The notes beneath the pieces are model-generated. The model was not told where the DNA came from. It saw nothing but the letters and a program-made list of their open reading frames with translations, and ran no database searches. 64,000 nucleotides of DNA. Origin: Notamacropus eugenii. Its lineage: Eukaryota; Chordata; Mammalia; Diprotodontia; Macropodidae. A program made the position numbers and the translations under genes. The stretch lies in contig NC_092873.1 in assembly GCF_028372415.1 (NCBI RefSeq), positions 351,953,890-352,017,889 of the forward strand. The letters run 5' to 3'. Position 1 is the stretch's first letter, and every line of letters starts with the position of its first letter. Positions 11,601 to 45,639 of the stretch are shown piece by piece.

Positions 11601-11944
11601 GGAGGTTTTAAAGGAGAGTAAGTCAATAAATTGAATTAACAGGGTGACAGGGCTGGCCAAAAAGAACTTAAGCCATTCACCATTAAAGGAGTCAAATAAG
11701 AGTAGCTGGGCCTCTGTTGCCAGCTAGTGGTTGGAAGTGGCAGTGAAAGGTTGGATCCAGGGACAGAGGTAAAAACGAGCTGTGTAAGGCCCAGGAGTCA
11801 ATGGACAATTCTTTCCAAGACTGCTGATTCTCTCTACCTCACCTTACCTATCCCTTTTCTCTAAGGACTCTTCTAGATGCCTTTAATTGCCAGTGGTCTG
11901 AATAGGTCCATAATTCATTTATGGGACCCTAGACTTTCCCATGT

Positions 11945-12035
11945 AGCATTTTATGGGGGCAGGTAGGTGATACAATGGATAGCATTGGGCCTGGAGTCAG
12001 ACTAGACATCCATCTCTACCTGAGATAACCTTGCT
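11945..12035 (+). mobile_element. Partial SINE
   Basis: 'gggggcaggtaggtgataca' and 'gggcctggagtcagac' are the 5' (tRNA-related) part of the family. The rest is missing. Confidence 0.7.
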
Positions 12036-12419
12036 CTAGTTCCAATCTCTTTATCCAACTAATTCACTCTCAAGGAGAGTTTCTTCCCACATTCAGGGGG
12101 TGAATGTTTCACAGGGCTGATTTTTCTTGGGAGTCACCTTGTTTACCCTAGCAGCCCACTGCTTACAAACTGTTTCCCAAAGAACTAATACAAACATAAA
12201 AATGTGAAATAGTCAGGGAGTATCTCTGAATGATGCCCAGAGTGAGTGATAAGGAGTAAAAATATGGAGACAGGCAGAATTTGAACGCTTCCAAAAGAGA
12301 AACATCTGAGATTGCTCACACTGGCTGTGTCCTTAAGAGGCCAGGCTTATGCTTCAGAGAGGGTCAAAGTAGACCTGTCCACATTGTCCTGAACGTGTCC
12401 TAAAGGGACTGGGGCACCT

Positions 12420-12660
12420 GTTGATCTTGTCCTCCTTCATCCCTACTTTGTGTCTCCTTCTCTATCTCATTGAAAGAAGAACAAAGAAAAGCAAAGACCC
12501 TATATTTTGTATGTACCTGGTTGTCTTCATGTTGTTTCCCCCGTTAGAAGGTAAGTTCCTTGAGCTCAGGGGCTGTTTTTGCCTTCCTAGGACTCTCTAG
12601 CACCTAGCATAGTTTGTGGAAGGAAGAATTTAAGAAATACATGGTGACTTGACTTACCTG
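12420..12660 (+). mobile_element. L2 LINE 3' end
   Basis: 'gttccttgagctcaggggct' and 'tagcacctagcatag' are the conserved terminal blocks of L2 (start-of-tail and 'cacagtgcctggca' equivalents), divergent but in order. Confidence 0.55.
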
Positions 12661-12985
12661 AAATGCCCTAGAGTGAAGGAATACGGAGCATTCATTTAGA
12701 ATTTCCTGTGGATCTAGATGGCCTGACTTAAGGTATTTATACAAACTACATGAAATTTCATTAGGGACCATAGTCAAGTTAATCAGTCCCTATCACAGCC
12801 TGGTGCTTCCGTAAAGAGAGTGCTATGCTAGAAACCCAGAGAGACTGAAGGGTGAGGAGGTCTTGCTCCCAAGGACAAAGATTAAGTATGGAACAGGATT
12901 GTTAAGGGTAGATGAAGAGACAGCTGGTTCATAGGTTTATGGACCGAGAACGGAAAGGAACTTTTATTTTTGATATTGGTGATGG

Positions 12986-13220
12986 TTGGTTGCTGCTGTT
13001 GTTTAGACATGACTGCATTTGGGGTTTTCTTGGTAAAGATCCTGAAGTGGTTCACCCTCTCCTTCTTCAGCTCATTTGACAGATGAGGAAACTGAAGCAA
13101 ACAGGGTTAAGTGACTTGCCCAAGGTCACATAGCTACTAAATATCAGAGTCCAGATTTGAACTCAGGAAGACGGATCTCCCTGACCCTTGGCCTGGCATT
13201 CTATCCACTGTGTCAGGCTC
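12986..13220 (-). mobile_element. MON1/MAR1-type SINE
   Basis: Minus-strand copy: 'ggggttttcttggtaaagat', 'gacagatgaggaaactgaag', 'aagtgacttgcccaaggtca' and 'cattctatccactgtgtc'. Confidence 0.85.
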
Positions 13221-13279
13221 CTTGAACATCTAAACTTACATGTGAAGAGGAACTGGTGGTCCAAGAATGTTGGGACTGA

Positions 13280-13445
13280 GATAATGGAAATCTGGAGTCA
13301 GATTATTACTTCCAAGTGAGACCCTGGATTTCCTTATTGTCACCTATAAAATGGATATCAATTTCTAGAGCCTACCTCACAGGGGAGAACCAAATGAGAC
13401 AGTAAATGCAAAAAAATCTACAAACCTTAAAGCACTGTATATGTC
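13280..13445 (+). mobile_element. MIR SINE remnant
   Basis: 'tctggagtcagattattact', 'ctataaaatggatatcaatt' and 'aaaccttaaagcactgtata' follow the MIR order. This is the last recognisable repeat before the 3' UTR block. Confidence 0.6.
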
Positions 13446-14149
13446 ACCTACTTACTCTAGCCTAAACCTAAGGAAATCAGATTGAACAGTAAGGGATGAT
13501 CTGCTTTAATAACTCAGCATGCAAAACTACAGAATTTATCAACCATATACCTATTGGTGTGGGGGAAGAGAAGAGGCATCTTCCAAACCTGGGGTTTCCT
13601 GATGAAATTTCAGTGATCTGTTTATGGGGAGATAGAGAAGAGCAGAAAAATATTAAACAAAGATCACTGTCTTAATTCTGGGATTATAAAGACCAATTTT
13701 GACCCCTAGAAGAGGTGAAGACACCATTGGTTTGGGTCAATTAGGTTGTTGTTATAAGGGAAAGGTGAAGAGGAGGGATTTGGAAATGAGTGAAATAAAC
13801 CACAAAAGGCATCAATAAAATATTTTTTTAAAAAAAAGAATCACTCTACTGTACTTTAGATCCACACAGAAAATGAATCACATAAAAGACTTTATGAAGC
13901 AGAATATTATGTGTAAGAGATTCACTTAGAGACACTTCCATTGGGATTATTTTTATCTTTGGTTTTATTTGGTTTAGTCATCCATTCATCTGTCCCCTGA
14001 CCTGTAGAAGAGGCCCCTGGATACAAATAATTAAAACCAATGAAAAATCTGGGACGCTGACCATCAAATGATGAGACTTACCCTCTCCCCTTTCAACGAG
14101 CGCTGTGGTTTCCAATACCAGTAACCAACAGAATGCTAAACAGACAGCA
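13446..14149. other. DNA just downstream of the IGF2BP1 3' end
   Basis: Unique-looking sequence with no gene or repeat recognised. The part closest to 14,150 would hold the downstream element of the poly(A) site. Confidence 0.5.
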
Positions 14150-14170
14150 GTTTGTCAGTATAAGTTTCTT

Positions 14171-14176
14171 TTTATT
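14171..14176 (-). terminator. IGF2BP1: Distal polyadenylation signal of IGF2BP1
   Basis: A minus-strand AATAAA hexamer lies at the far end of the repeat-free UTR block. Downstream in the transcript is a G/U-rich stretch (about 14,110-14,150), as expected of a cleavage region. The UTR length it implies agrees with the human gene. No equally convincing proximal AATAAA was seen between it and the stop codon. Confidence 0.7.
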
Positions 14177-15618
14177 TTAAAATGGAAACAGTGGAGTAAA
14201 GCGGTTTGTGGCTAAAACAACCTTCACTGGAAAGAAAACTGGAGCCCACATAAATCAAAAGAACAAACTCCAAAAGTCTGAACCAGCTGCCCCGCCTCCC
14301 CAGAGGACAGAGTAAAGGACAGGGTTAAAGCAGAGGGTATAGGGAGGGTACAATCAGAAAGAAAGGTCATTTACAGTCAAGTACAACTTCCCAAGGCAAT
14401 ACAATCACATAGAAAGAGGGTAGCACTTAAGTTGAAACACATTCAAAACTACAAGCCCCACTCCACCCCCAACCCCTTTCTTAAAATTCTGTTCTCCAAC
14501 GAGGTGGGAGCAATGACATGGAGCATTCATGGGGTACGGGTGGGAAGGGATGGTTCATGGCCTGTGTTGTCTTTGCCAAGGCCAGGATGTTATCAGTGGT
14601 GGTTGTAGGAATTGTGTATTTTTTCATAAATGAAGTGGAAGAATCCAGTGGGGGATTCAGGCATTTCTTTTAGGTATTACCTGCCAGAGTTAGTTTACAT
14701 TGCTATACATGAAGTTGCGAAGAAAAGTTTTACTACACAAAAAATATTACATTAAAAAAAGTTCCTCCCCCCTTACAGGCGCAATGGTGGGTAAGGCGTG
14801 GAGCCCTCCAAAGCAATGGCTTTTGTGGGGTGACCTGATTCTCAGGTGTGTTGGGGAGAGGGAGGTGAAAGAGCTCAAGTGAGGCTCAACAACAGGATTG
14901 GGGTGGGGTCCACTGCAGATAGTTGGGGAATGCTGTACCCAGAAGGAAATCGAATATCTTCAGAGTAGGGGTTGTGGGGGGTAAGTTGAAGATTGAAATG
15001 CATTTAAGGAAGGGGGGAAAAAAAATCACTGGGGGAATGTAGAGAGTCTATTGAATATTGGAAAATGTCTCTTTTTTTTTTTTTTGGTTTTTATATTTTT
15101 GGAAAGTATTTTTAAGGTAATATTTTCTTTCTCTTTGGAAAAAAGAAATCTTTCCCCCGTCCCTCCCCCCACCCCAACCTACAGTCTGTGGAATTGCCAC
15201 TATCTAATTTTTCTATTGTTTTGCTAAGAGGTAGATTTTTTTAAAATCAAAATGGGTTTTCTAGGAGGGCCACTGGAGGGTGTGGGGGGAGGGGAAATTT
15301 GTCCAAAGGGAGTTCCCTTAGGACAAGGAGAGCCTGATAGGGGGAGGGGTTCCCTTCAGCTCCCAGGTGGGGGTTCCTGCACCACCTCCTCTCCCCACAG
15401 AGCAAAATGATCCCCCAAGAAAGGGGATGAGGGAGTTTCAAAAATCTCTCTCCCTTCTTTCCACCTTTTGGGCTGATTGAATGGTAGGTGAGAGGTCAAG
15501 CCCCAATCTCAGCCCCACCAAAGCTCCTCCTCCCTCTGCCAGTCCCTCTTTTAAAAGAAGATGGGAGACAGGTTGAAGAAGTGGAGGTGAGAACAAGGTG
15601 AGGCTCCAGAGCAAGGAA

Positions 15619-15658
15619 GGTGGTGGTAGTGGTGGTGATGGTGGTGGTTGTGGTGGCG
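15619..15658 (-). repeat. CCA-rich tract in the 3' UTR
   Basis: The plus strand shows an imperfect GGT-repeat, so the transcript carries a run of CCA/CAC triplets next to a GGCGCC. It is a low-complexity triplet repeat inside the UTR. Confidence 0.7.
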
Positions 15659-15853
15659 CCCTTCATCCAGCCTCCAGATCTATTGGGTGTGAGTAGGGGC
15701 TCCTAGTGGCCCTGCCAATCCCCACTCCCACCCTACAAAGTTACCAAATGGAGCTGGGGCCTCAACTGGTGTTCTCCAGGCAGCTGGGAGGGTGGATCCT
15801 TTCACCCGTTCATCCGTAGTCCCTGCTCTTCCTTCCAATCTTATTGTAAGGAT

Positions 15854-15861
15854 TGAGGTAG
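15854..15861 (-). promoter_or_regulatory. let-7 target site, 8-mer, in IGF2BP1 3' UTR
   Basis: The minus-strand transcript reads CTACCTCA here, a full 8-mer match to the let-7 seed. IGF2BP1 is an established let-7 target in mammals through several such sites. Confidence 0.75.
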
Positions 15862-16650
15862 TTAGTCCATTTTTACTCCTAGTCTCACCTGTGGTTACAT
15901 GCTCATAAGGACCTTCCTGCTTATTCCTTTAAGAAAAACATTCTGTCTTGTTTCTTTTCTTTGTCTCATCCGTCTGGGAACAACACTCCTGTGGCAGCCC
16001 TAGAGGATGGCACTGCCAATAAGTCTTGCCCCAGGGATGGTGCTAAATAAGAGCCAGAGGAGAGGAGGGGAGGCATGGAATAAGGATATGGTTTCTTGCC
16101 ATCATCCCTTCCAAAAGTCCCCTCACCCTTCCAAATCCATCTTCAGTCTTGAGGCCTCCTTCCTGTTCCTGGGCACCCAAATGAGAAGCCTTATGTATCT
16201 GAAGGAAAGAAACTGAAGTCTTCAACTGGTGTCACTTCTAGTCTGTGTTTAGAATAATTATTCTGCATCTAAAGGGTGGATGTATCTGGGAGGGAAATGG
16301 CTTGTGTCTGTCCCCTAGTAACAGAGGGATGGGTCTTCTACCTTTTGGTTATTTACTGGTGCCTCGCTGGGTAAATAGGCTTCCTGACCCCTGACTGCTT
16401 ACTTAGGAATACACCAAACTGTTATCTGTTTGAATATTTACCCCAGAGTGAACTGAGCAAGCGGGAAAGGGAATCAGAAAACTCAGAAAAACACTGGAGA
16501 TGGAGGGGGAGAAAGTGAGGAGTCCTCCTGCCTCTACCAGAATGGAAAAATAGGTAGAAGCTGGAGATGCTGCTGTTAATCCCTAAAGACATTAGGGGAG
16601 CTCTGGGCTTTTCTCTCACATCCTCCCCACCAACTCTTCCATCAGTTCGG

Positions 16651-16658
16651 TGAGGTAG
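16651..16658 (-). promoter_or_regulatory. let-7 target site, 8-mer, in IGF2BP1 3' UTR
   Basis: The transcript reads CTACCTCA, the second full let-7 8-mer in the UTR. The extended match AACTACCTCA adds one more pairing position. Confidence 0.75.
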
Positions 16659-19351
16659 TTAAGTAGCATTTCTGTTCCCCCATTTGGCAGAAGGCTATGT
16701 AGGTTGGGAAGGAGGGGAAAAGAGGAGAAAGAAGTCCATGGGAAGAGCAGGGAATGGGACCAGTTATCAGGTGCTCAAGCTTTGTTTTGCCCTACAAGAC
16801 TCCACTTGTTCCTTTAACCAACACTGCCTCCACTTCCCTTCGCAGTGACTAATGAGGCAAGAAGCAAAGTCTTTGGACAGGAGTGCTCAGATCTTCAGAG
16901 CCCTCAACTCTGTCATTCCCAAAAGTGCAACCAGGAGCCAAATGGCTACATAAAGCAAAAGTCACTCCTAGATCTCCCCCATAGAACAGAGCCTATGATA
17001 AAACTTTTGCCTCAAATGTCAGCATTTCACATTCTCAGACCAACTTCTTCCAGACCCCTTCTCCAGCACTCATACCAAGGGGACTGAGAATAGGCCTGGA
17101 GAACAGTTACTGCTTTCTTCCAGAAATGGTCACTCTCTCTGTCAGTCTTTGGCACAGAGGAAAATGGCCACACAGAATCAGTTCTGCTTGGTAGTGGAAT
17201 TTAAAAAAAAAAAAAAGTCCCCATTTCCCTGATGTGTGAAGAGTTCAGAGAAGGGGAAGTAGTAAGATAAATTTTTTTAAATTGGGGTAAGGAAGTTGTG
17301 GGGTGGTAGGATGAGCTATCTGCTCCTGAGCATCTTACAGGGGTTGAGTTACACAAGCCAAAAAAGTACCCAGCCTTAGACCTTCAGGGCTGAAGCCCTT
17401 GGGAATAGGTCTATGGATGGGATTTGTGAGAAATGGGAAAGGATGGGATTGGCAGATGCAGCTTTAAAGTAAGTCAGCGGATCAAACCATTCTGCTTTTC
17501 AATGGGATTCAAAGAATTAAAAACAATATCCTAAGAGAAGAGATGGTCCTTTCTTAAAAATATATAGAATACATATGTATCTATCTCAGTACAGAAGTGG
17601 CTTTTAAAAAATTCGCCTTTATCAAGTCATTTCATCCAAATCTCCCAAGTGCTTTTAGCCAGTTTGTTTTCTCTCTTCACCAACAGGGAAGTGAAGGCAC
17701 CATGCATGGGGAGCGGGTGAAAGAATAGCCCTAATTACAATTAGCCAATGGGATAAGAAGGCAGAGCCTCTGACCCCTTGGCAAACCTTCTGCTATAACC
17801 AAAAGTCCATATTCCCTGGGAGTTTCACCCACCCCCCATTTCCCTGCTAGGCAAACTAAGGCTACCTATGAATGTATGTCTCACTCAGTCCAAGTGAGTA
17901 GTGTATTACAGTCAAAGTCCCCACTCTGCTCTCCCCAGGACACCAAGATCGGTGAAAAGGAAGAGAGAGGTGAGGAGGTGAGGAGAATAGGATCCCAAGG
18001 AAAATGAACGCTGCAACAATAAGATGTCAGATATACTGTGGGGTATTTTTTTCTCTGATAAAACAGTCTGAACCAGGTATCAAAACATGCTTGCTGCTGG
18101 AAATTGGCTTTAAATCATCAACTGCCGATGTCTGAATAAACTGTTTTCTGCTTCAATTAGGATGAAGTATGTAGAGCCAGAGGTTGAAAGAAATTGGGAG
18201 ACCCTTTTTTGCTATTAGGATAGGCAGGGAGCTAAATTACACTGGCCTTAATCTGTCTCAAAATGCTGTTTGCTTCATCTCTTAGGAAGAGATGGATGTG
18301 GGAGCTTGGAAAAAGAGCCTGACAGAGTGGGGCAAAGACCAAACTTGTGACAGCCAACAGAAAAACTGTCCTTCAGTAATGGCTACATCTCAAAAGCTGC
18401 CACTTTATCCCCACTATCACCAACCTAAAGACCAAAAATGCTCCAAGCCAGGTTCCAAGTTTAAAATATGACCATTCCAATGAAAAGGAGGTGAGGGACT
18501 TTGAGAACAGGAACAGTATCTGCTTGTCCCTACAGGTCGAGAGGGAGAGAAGCAGCAAAGATGGAACTGGGTCAAAAAGAACAAAGACAATGCAACTAGA
18601 ATGAAAAACCAGGTAGGCCTCTCTTGGGGGCAGACAGGCCAACCCTGCATTTTGTTTTTCTTCTGTGCATAAAGTCTTGGCTCCCAAATTTGGAACACAG
18701 ATAGACCGGGGGAAATTTTAGAGGGTTGGTTTGTTCCACTTTTGATTTCTTTTCTCCTCAATAAAACAGAGGCAATATTTGCAAAATATTTCAACAGTGC
18801 CACAAGTGGGGGAAAACCAGCTGGATGGGTCTTTGACCAAGGAAAATGAAGGCTGGGGGAGGCAAAAGTGGTGGGCTGTTAAGACTTCCTGATCTTGATG
18901 AGGGCCATTGTGAGACCTTCCACAGCACACTGCATTTTACTTCCCAGAGTTTGGGCAAAGAGCCAGATAGACAAGGCTTCTCCAGCTGGGGCAAACAATT
19001 TTGGACTCTGAAAGTCGAACTCAAGGTGGAGCAGTTGAATCCCACCACCTTCAATATTTTCCCTAGCTTTGCCCCAGGGAAGTTCCTCAGGGCACCAGCA
19101 GTCTTTCTCCCACTAGGCCTGTTCTCCATACAGAGTTCCTATCTGGTAACTGGCTCATGTATAAGAAATTTATGAAACATAACTTTCTTCTTTTTTTTTT
19201 CATTAAAAAAATAAAATATTCAAGACTATCAGCTTCTTTCGCTTTTTTGTTTTTCTCTCTTATATAAAATATCAGCAAGCCAAGAAAAGAAAAAAAAAAG
19301 GAAAAAGGGAGCAAAAAAAAAAAAAAATATAAAGGGGTTAGGGACAATTGC

Positions 19352-19377
19352 TGAGGTAACTTCATACCTTGAGGTAG
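19352..19377 (-). promoter_or_regulatory. Closely spaced pair of let-7 sites in IGF2BP1 3' UTR
   Basis: An 8-mer CTACCTCA lies at 19,370-19,377 and a 7mer-A1 match TACCTCA at 19,352-19,358 of the transcript strand. They start 18 nt apart, within the range where microRNA sites are known to act cooperatively. Confidence 0.7.
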
Positions 19378-21066
19378 TTTTACTATCACACACAGCATCA
19401 CCTGACTCCGCCCACATCTCGGGTTTTGTTGCAAGGTGGGAAGGAAGGTAACTTCATGCATGTGGCTTTCCCACAAATGCACAGACCTTCCTCTCTTCCC
19501 AACACACGCGACAGCATTTTCCAGGGTGTCATAAAGTTCATCACCTGGCTTGGTGTCCAGCAACAATCAGCTAATTAGATGGTACCTACACTGGTAATTA
19601 CCTCCACCAGGTAATGATGGATCTAAGTGAAACTGTCAGCTATTGCCTTCCTTTGGCCTTGTCAGTGTTTCCAAACCCACATCTGTTAAACCTGGGAAAG
19701 TGAGCTTATCTTTGTTTAACCCTTTCCCAAGGGTGTTAGGTTTTTCTTTCTTTTTTTTTAAGCACCTTTTCTTTGGGCCAACAGCAGCTAGGGAGGACAT
19801 AAGCTTACAGCTACACAAATAATCCATCAGGAGAAAGTAGGAACAGCAGCATCCCTTTCTGATGGGCTGATTGTTGAGGAACACTTGCTAGTTAATGGAC
19901 TTAACATTTACACGGAGCTCAGGGTAAATGGAAGTCAAAGTCCCATTCTCAGAGAGGAAAAAAGAGGGACTATTCATCTCCTCATTTTCCATGAGCTTTC
20001 CCAAGACTAGTCAGTGCTCCCCACAGTTTGTCTGCTCTCATAGGAGAGACTTGATAGCATCTCATCCCAGCCCCAAGGGCCAGGGGTGGGTGCACCATGG
20101 GATTACCCAGGTCCTCAATGGAGTTGAGGTTTTGCCAAGGGGGAACTATTGTTCCCCCCTTCTCCGTTCTCACATCCAATTGTTAAAACAGACTTTTAAA
20201 AATATAAAATCAGCCTGAGAGTGATGGGAATTGGGGATGGCAGCTAGCCCCCTGCCATGGACATAGTTTCACATATATGGTCCCATGTGGTAGGTGGGGA
20301 GCTCCATGGGAGAAAACCCTAATAAGGACTAGAGAAATTGTGTCAATTTCCCCCTAGAGTCATCTGCTTCAGATCAATCCCAAGGAACTCTTTTAAATGT
20401 GGATCATTGTACTTCAAACTTTTTTTCCCCTTTCTATCTCATTCTATTGAGTTTAAAGGGTAAGAATGGTTATTATAGTCTATTCCCCAGGATAATGAGC
20501 AATATAGAATTTGCCTTTAGGGCAATTTTGAAATATCTAGGGCTATGGTCAACATGCATCAACAGTTCCCATTCTCCCATTGCAAGAATGGTGAAACCAC
20601 CATGAGTGAATACAGTGCACTGAGGCACGAGGGCAAAAATACTTTCATCAAATGAGGAGGAAGGTTTGGGGATACTGTTTTCAAAGGCAAAACTTGACCT
20701 TTCCAAGAGGTCCCATTATGGTATTCAATATGGAGCAGAGGGACAATAAACCCTGACAAAATTCATATTTCTTTCCCTGGTCTAGGAGAACAAGGACTGG
20801 AATACAATCCACATTTAAAAGCAATTGACACTGAGCTATCATTTGGATAAGGAATGCCCAGAGGAAAAGCAGATCATAGGGTTGAGTCAATTGGTTTGAT
20901 CTTTTGGAATAATTGGTCTTCTTTATGGAAATATTTGTTTTGACGAGTGGGAAAATCTGATTCAATATTTTGATTGAGCATCCCTGATTCCCATTCATTC
21001 TTAAGCCTGCCATTCTCCTTTGATTTCTACTTTTTTCTGTCCTGGGCCAATAGGATCGGAGGCAGA

Positions 21067-42653
<21,587 letters not shown>

Positions 42654-43189
42654 CTGAAACGGAAAGATAAAGCAGTCAGTCACTCATGCCTGGACCATTA
42701 TCTAGATGCCAAGATAACCAATGACACTGCATTAAAATTCTTCTTGATTTTGTTTCAATGTCAGCTTCACTTTAAAAATATCTCCCCCTTTCCTCCGTAC
42801 TTAGTGAGGGAATCATTGAACTAAATAGTAAATAGTAAAAAGCAAACAAAAAAGGGGAGTCAAACCAACCAATACATCCCAAATGTCCAACAGTATAGTT
42901 AATATTCCTCATCCCCTATTCTCCCACCGCTGAAAGGCAGGGAGGGGTGTTGCCTTTATTCAGCTCCTTTTGTGGGCCAGCCAAGCTTGGTTTTTGTAAT
43001 TATATCTTTCAGTTCCATCTTTTTGTTCTTTCCAATTATTGCTATGGCATTGCCATTTCTAATAACCACAATAACCACATACATGCCATGGATACCACTA
43101 CACAACCTTAATCCCCATCTCTCAAGGCTAACCTACTCACAGCTATTTCTCAAAGGCCAACAAAGTTACTATCACCAATTTTTCATAGT

Positions 43190-43345
43190 GGCAACATGAT
43201 GTAGTGGTAGAAAGTACTCAGTTTGGAACCAGAATATCCAAGTTGAAATCTGAAATCATTACTGTGCGATCTGGGCCTCAGTTTTTCCATCCATAAAATG
43301 GTGTGGTTAGATTATCTTCAAGAAGTCCCTTCCAATTCTAAATCT
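43190..43345 (+). mobile_element. MIR SINE
   Basis: 'gtggcaacatgatgtagtgg', 'gggcctcagtttttccatcc' and 'gtggttagattatcttcaag' occur in MIR order. Confidence 0.7.
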
Positions 43346-44904
43346 CTGGTTCAACTGATCTCAGTGCTGTGGATATTGGTCTTGAGTTTAAGTAACTAAG
43401 TAGAAGAAAGGGGCCCCATGTAGAAACTCTGCTTTTCTATAACTGGATTATCAATAGTAGTATTACAGATTTAGGGAATCAGCTAAACCATAAGAAGGGA
43501 GCTTATGGCTTATTTTTCTCCCACCCACCCATTTCTGCTTCTTGGTAGCCATCTGTAAGTATACTACTTCCCACCATTCCCACCCTACTCTCTTCCCAAA
43601 CAACATTCAAAATGTCAAGACAGTGCAAACTTTTTTTTTTGTTTTGCACCTCACTACTTCCCCTCCCCCACCCTGTTCACAGCAGATGCTTCATCTAGCA
43701 CAATCTCTTCATTTTATAAATAAGGAAACTGAGGCTCAAAGAGGCTGACTTTCTTGGCAACATGGTTAAGTAAATCTATACTAAGCAGTGCAATGAATGC
43801 ACTGGCTGTCAGGTTTACATATCACATAAATTACTTTAGCTGACCAAATGTTTGCATAGCTGTCTTTTTAGGTTCTTTATGTCTTTCACTGTAAACACCC
43901 AGAGCTCAGGACCATGTCCATTCAGCCAGCACTACACAGTGTCTAATGACCCAAGAGCCAAAAGATCCCTGCCTTGCTGAAGTCATTTACCACCTCTCCA
44001 TTTCCAAGTGTGCCAATCTTCTCTAGTTCCTCTTAAAAGGGTCACTTTGGACTTTCATCAAAGAAAAGTAGTAATGACGCCCCCTTTGGGAGCGGACAGC
44101 CGAACTCAGTGATTTTGGAGAAAGAAGCAGCAGATATTAATGCTTGTCTTACGACTGAATCTTGTTAATTTTGTTAGTGCAGAAGGAGGTCAAGATCACA
44201 TGGGCCTTGAATACCTTTCCAGATAATGTGCTGAATTTAGAGTTAAAATTTTGGGGATACATCTTGGCTTATTACCTGTATGTAATGTCCTCATGCCTCC
44301 ATTTTCTCATCTATAAAATGGAGGGGTTGCTCTAAAATGGCCTCTAAAGTCCCTTTCAAGGTCTAATCTATGATCCTATCAGCCTGAACAAACCTTCCAA
44401 CAACACAGAAAAAGCCTTCCAGGGCCACAGACTGAACCCAGTGACTTCAGCCCCAGAATAAGCCCCATGTCATTGGTATTAAAAAAGAGGAGAAAGATAA
44501 GGAAAAGAGTCTGCAAGGATCACTGCTGAGATTATGGAAGAGTTACAGTATTATCTTGGGGGGAAGGAGGGAAGAGAATTAAAAGAAATAATTCCAAGGG
44601 TCATCAAATCAAACTACCATTTCCTGAATAGGATGTCAATCAATTTGCCCTATGACAATAACTGCAGTACAAAGCACTGTTTTCTATGTGTTACTTTTCC
44701 CCAGAAACTGTAACTTGTTGAGGGTAAGGAGAACCAAGCTGGCTTGTATTTGTATCCCCAGGGCTTAGCCCAGAACCCACCACAACTAGAGTGCTGACAT
44801 TTGCCTAAGGGAATTTGCTTTTTATGTCCAAGAGCCCTAAAGCCTGGATAATTCACCAGCAACTAACAGGAAATGGAGCTGTAACCACCATACAAACCTG
44901 GAGT

Positions 44905-45335
44905 TTTTATATTTGGAAAATGAGAGGGACAGTGTGCAACGTTTGACCCAGCTATAGCACTACTAGGTCAATACCCTAGAGGATCAGAGAAGGAGGGTGG
45001 GAGGAAGGGAAAGACCTTTATGTGCAAACATATTCTCACTTTCTGTCAATAAATTATTGTATATGAAAGTAATGGAATATTATTGTGAAGGGATCACTTC
45101 AGAGAATCATGGGTAAGGCTCATATGAAATGATACAGAATATAGTAAGCAGAACCAGCAGAATGATAACAACATAATGTGGTAAAAGACAAACAACACTG
45201 AAAGACTCAACTCTAACCAATGTAATGAAGAACCACAATTCCAGAGGACCAACAACGAAGCATCCACTTCTTGACAGAGAGGGTAGATCCAAGAGAGAAA
45301 ATGAGATATACAGAGGCAAAAATGAAAGTTACAAA
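44905..45335 (+). mobile_element. L1 LINE 3' fragment
   Basis: 'agctatagcactactaggtc', 'taatggaatattattgtgaa', 'agtaagcagaaccagcagaa' and 'aattccagaggaccaacaac' match the same L1 3' region as the copy at 37,545, with more divergence. Confidence 0.7.
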
Positions 45336-45499
45336 ATAAGGACCAAAATGGCCTGAGGTCCTTTCCATCTTTTAGTCTGTGATCCTGTAACTCAAACACC
45401 ATATCATGCACAAAATGGCATTTAAATATTGAGTAAATTGAACTGAGTTGTTCCAGAGTCAAACTGTGCCCGCGCTAGAAAGGTGCTTTGACTGTATAC

Positions 45500-45615
45500 A
45501 TCCAATCACCTCATCTTACAAGAGGAAAACTGAGGGCCAGGGAAAGAAAACTACTCGTCCAATAATCATATGAAAGAGTTGGAGATAGGGCCAGGAGTGG
45601 AATCTAGAAGTTCTG
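45500..45615 (-). mobile_element. MIR SINE remnant
   Basis: 'acaagaggaaaactgagggc' and 'gccaggagtggaatctagaa' fit a minus-strand MIR. A run of ten or more C follows at 45,618-45,628. Confidence 0.5.
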
Positions 45616-45639
45616 ATCCCCCCCCCCCAACGCATTCCT

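Larger units (their letters stand above)
14150..21066 (-). other. IGF2BP1: IGF2BP1 3' untranslated region, about 6.9 kb
   Basis: From the TGA stop to the poly(A) signal near 14,171 lies about 6.9 kb, close to the roughly 6.7 kb 3' UTR known for human IGF2BP1. No SINE or LINE is recognisable in it, in sharp contrast to the flanks. It contains several let-7 seed matches, U/A-rich stretches (15,070-15,130; 19,190-19,330), and a CCA-rich stretch in the transcript (15,619-15,658). Short open frames occur but none resembles a protein family. The precise 3' end is inferred from the AATAAA signal. Confidence 0.85.

Noticed and set aside
18417-19566. Several minus-strand open frames in the 3' UTR (up to 159 codons)
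   Set aside because: They lie downstream of the IGF2BP1 stop in the same transcript and have low-complexity Phe/Ser-rich products with no family resemblance.
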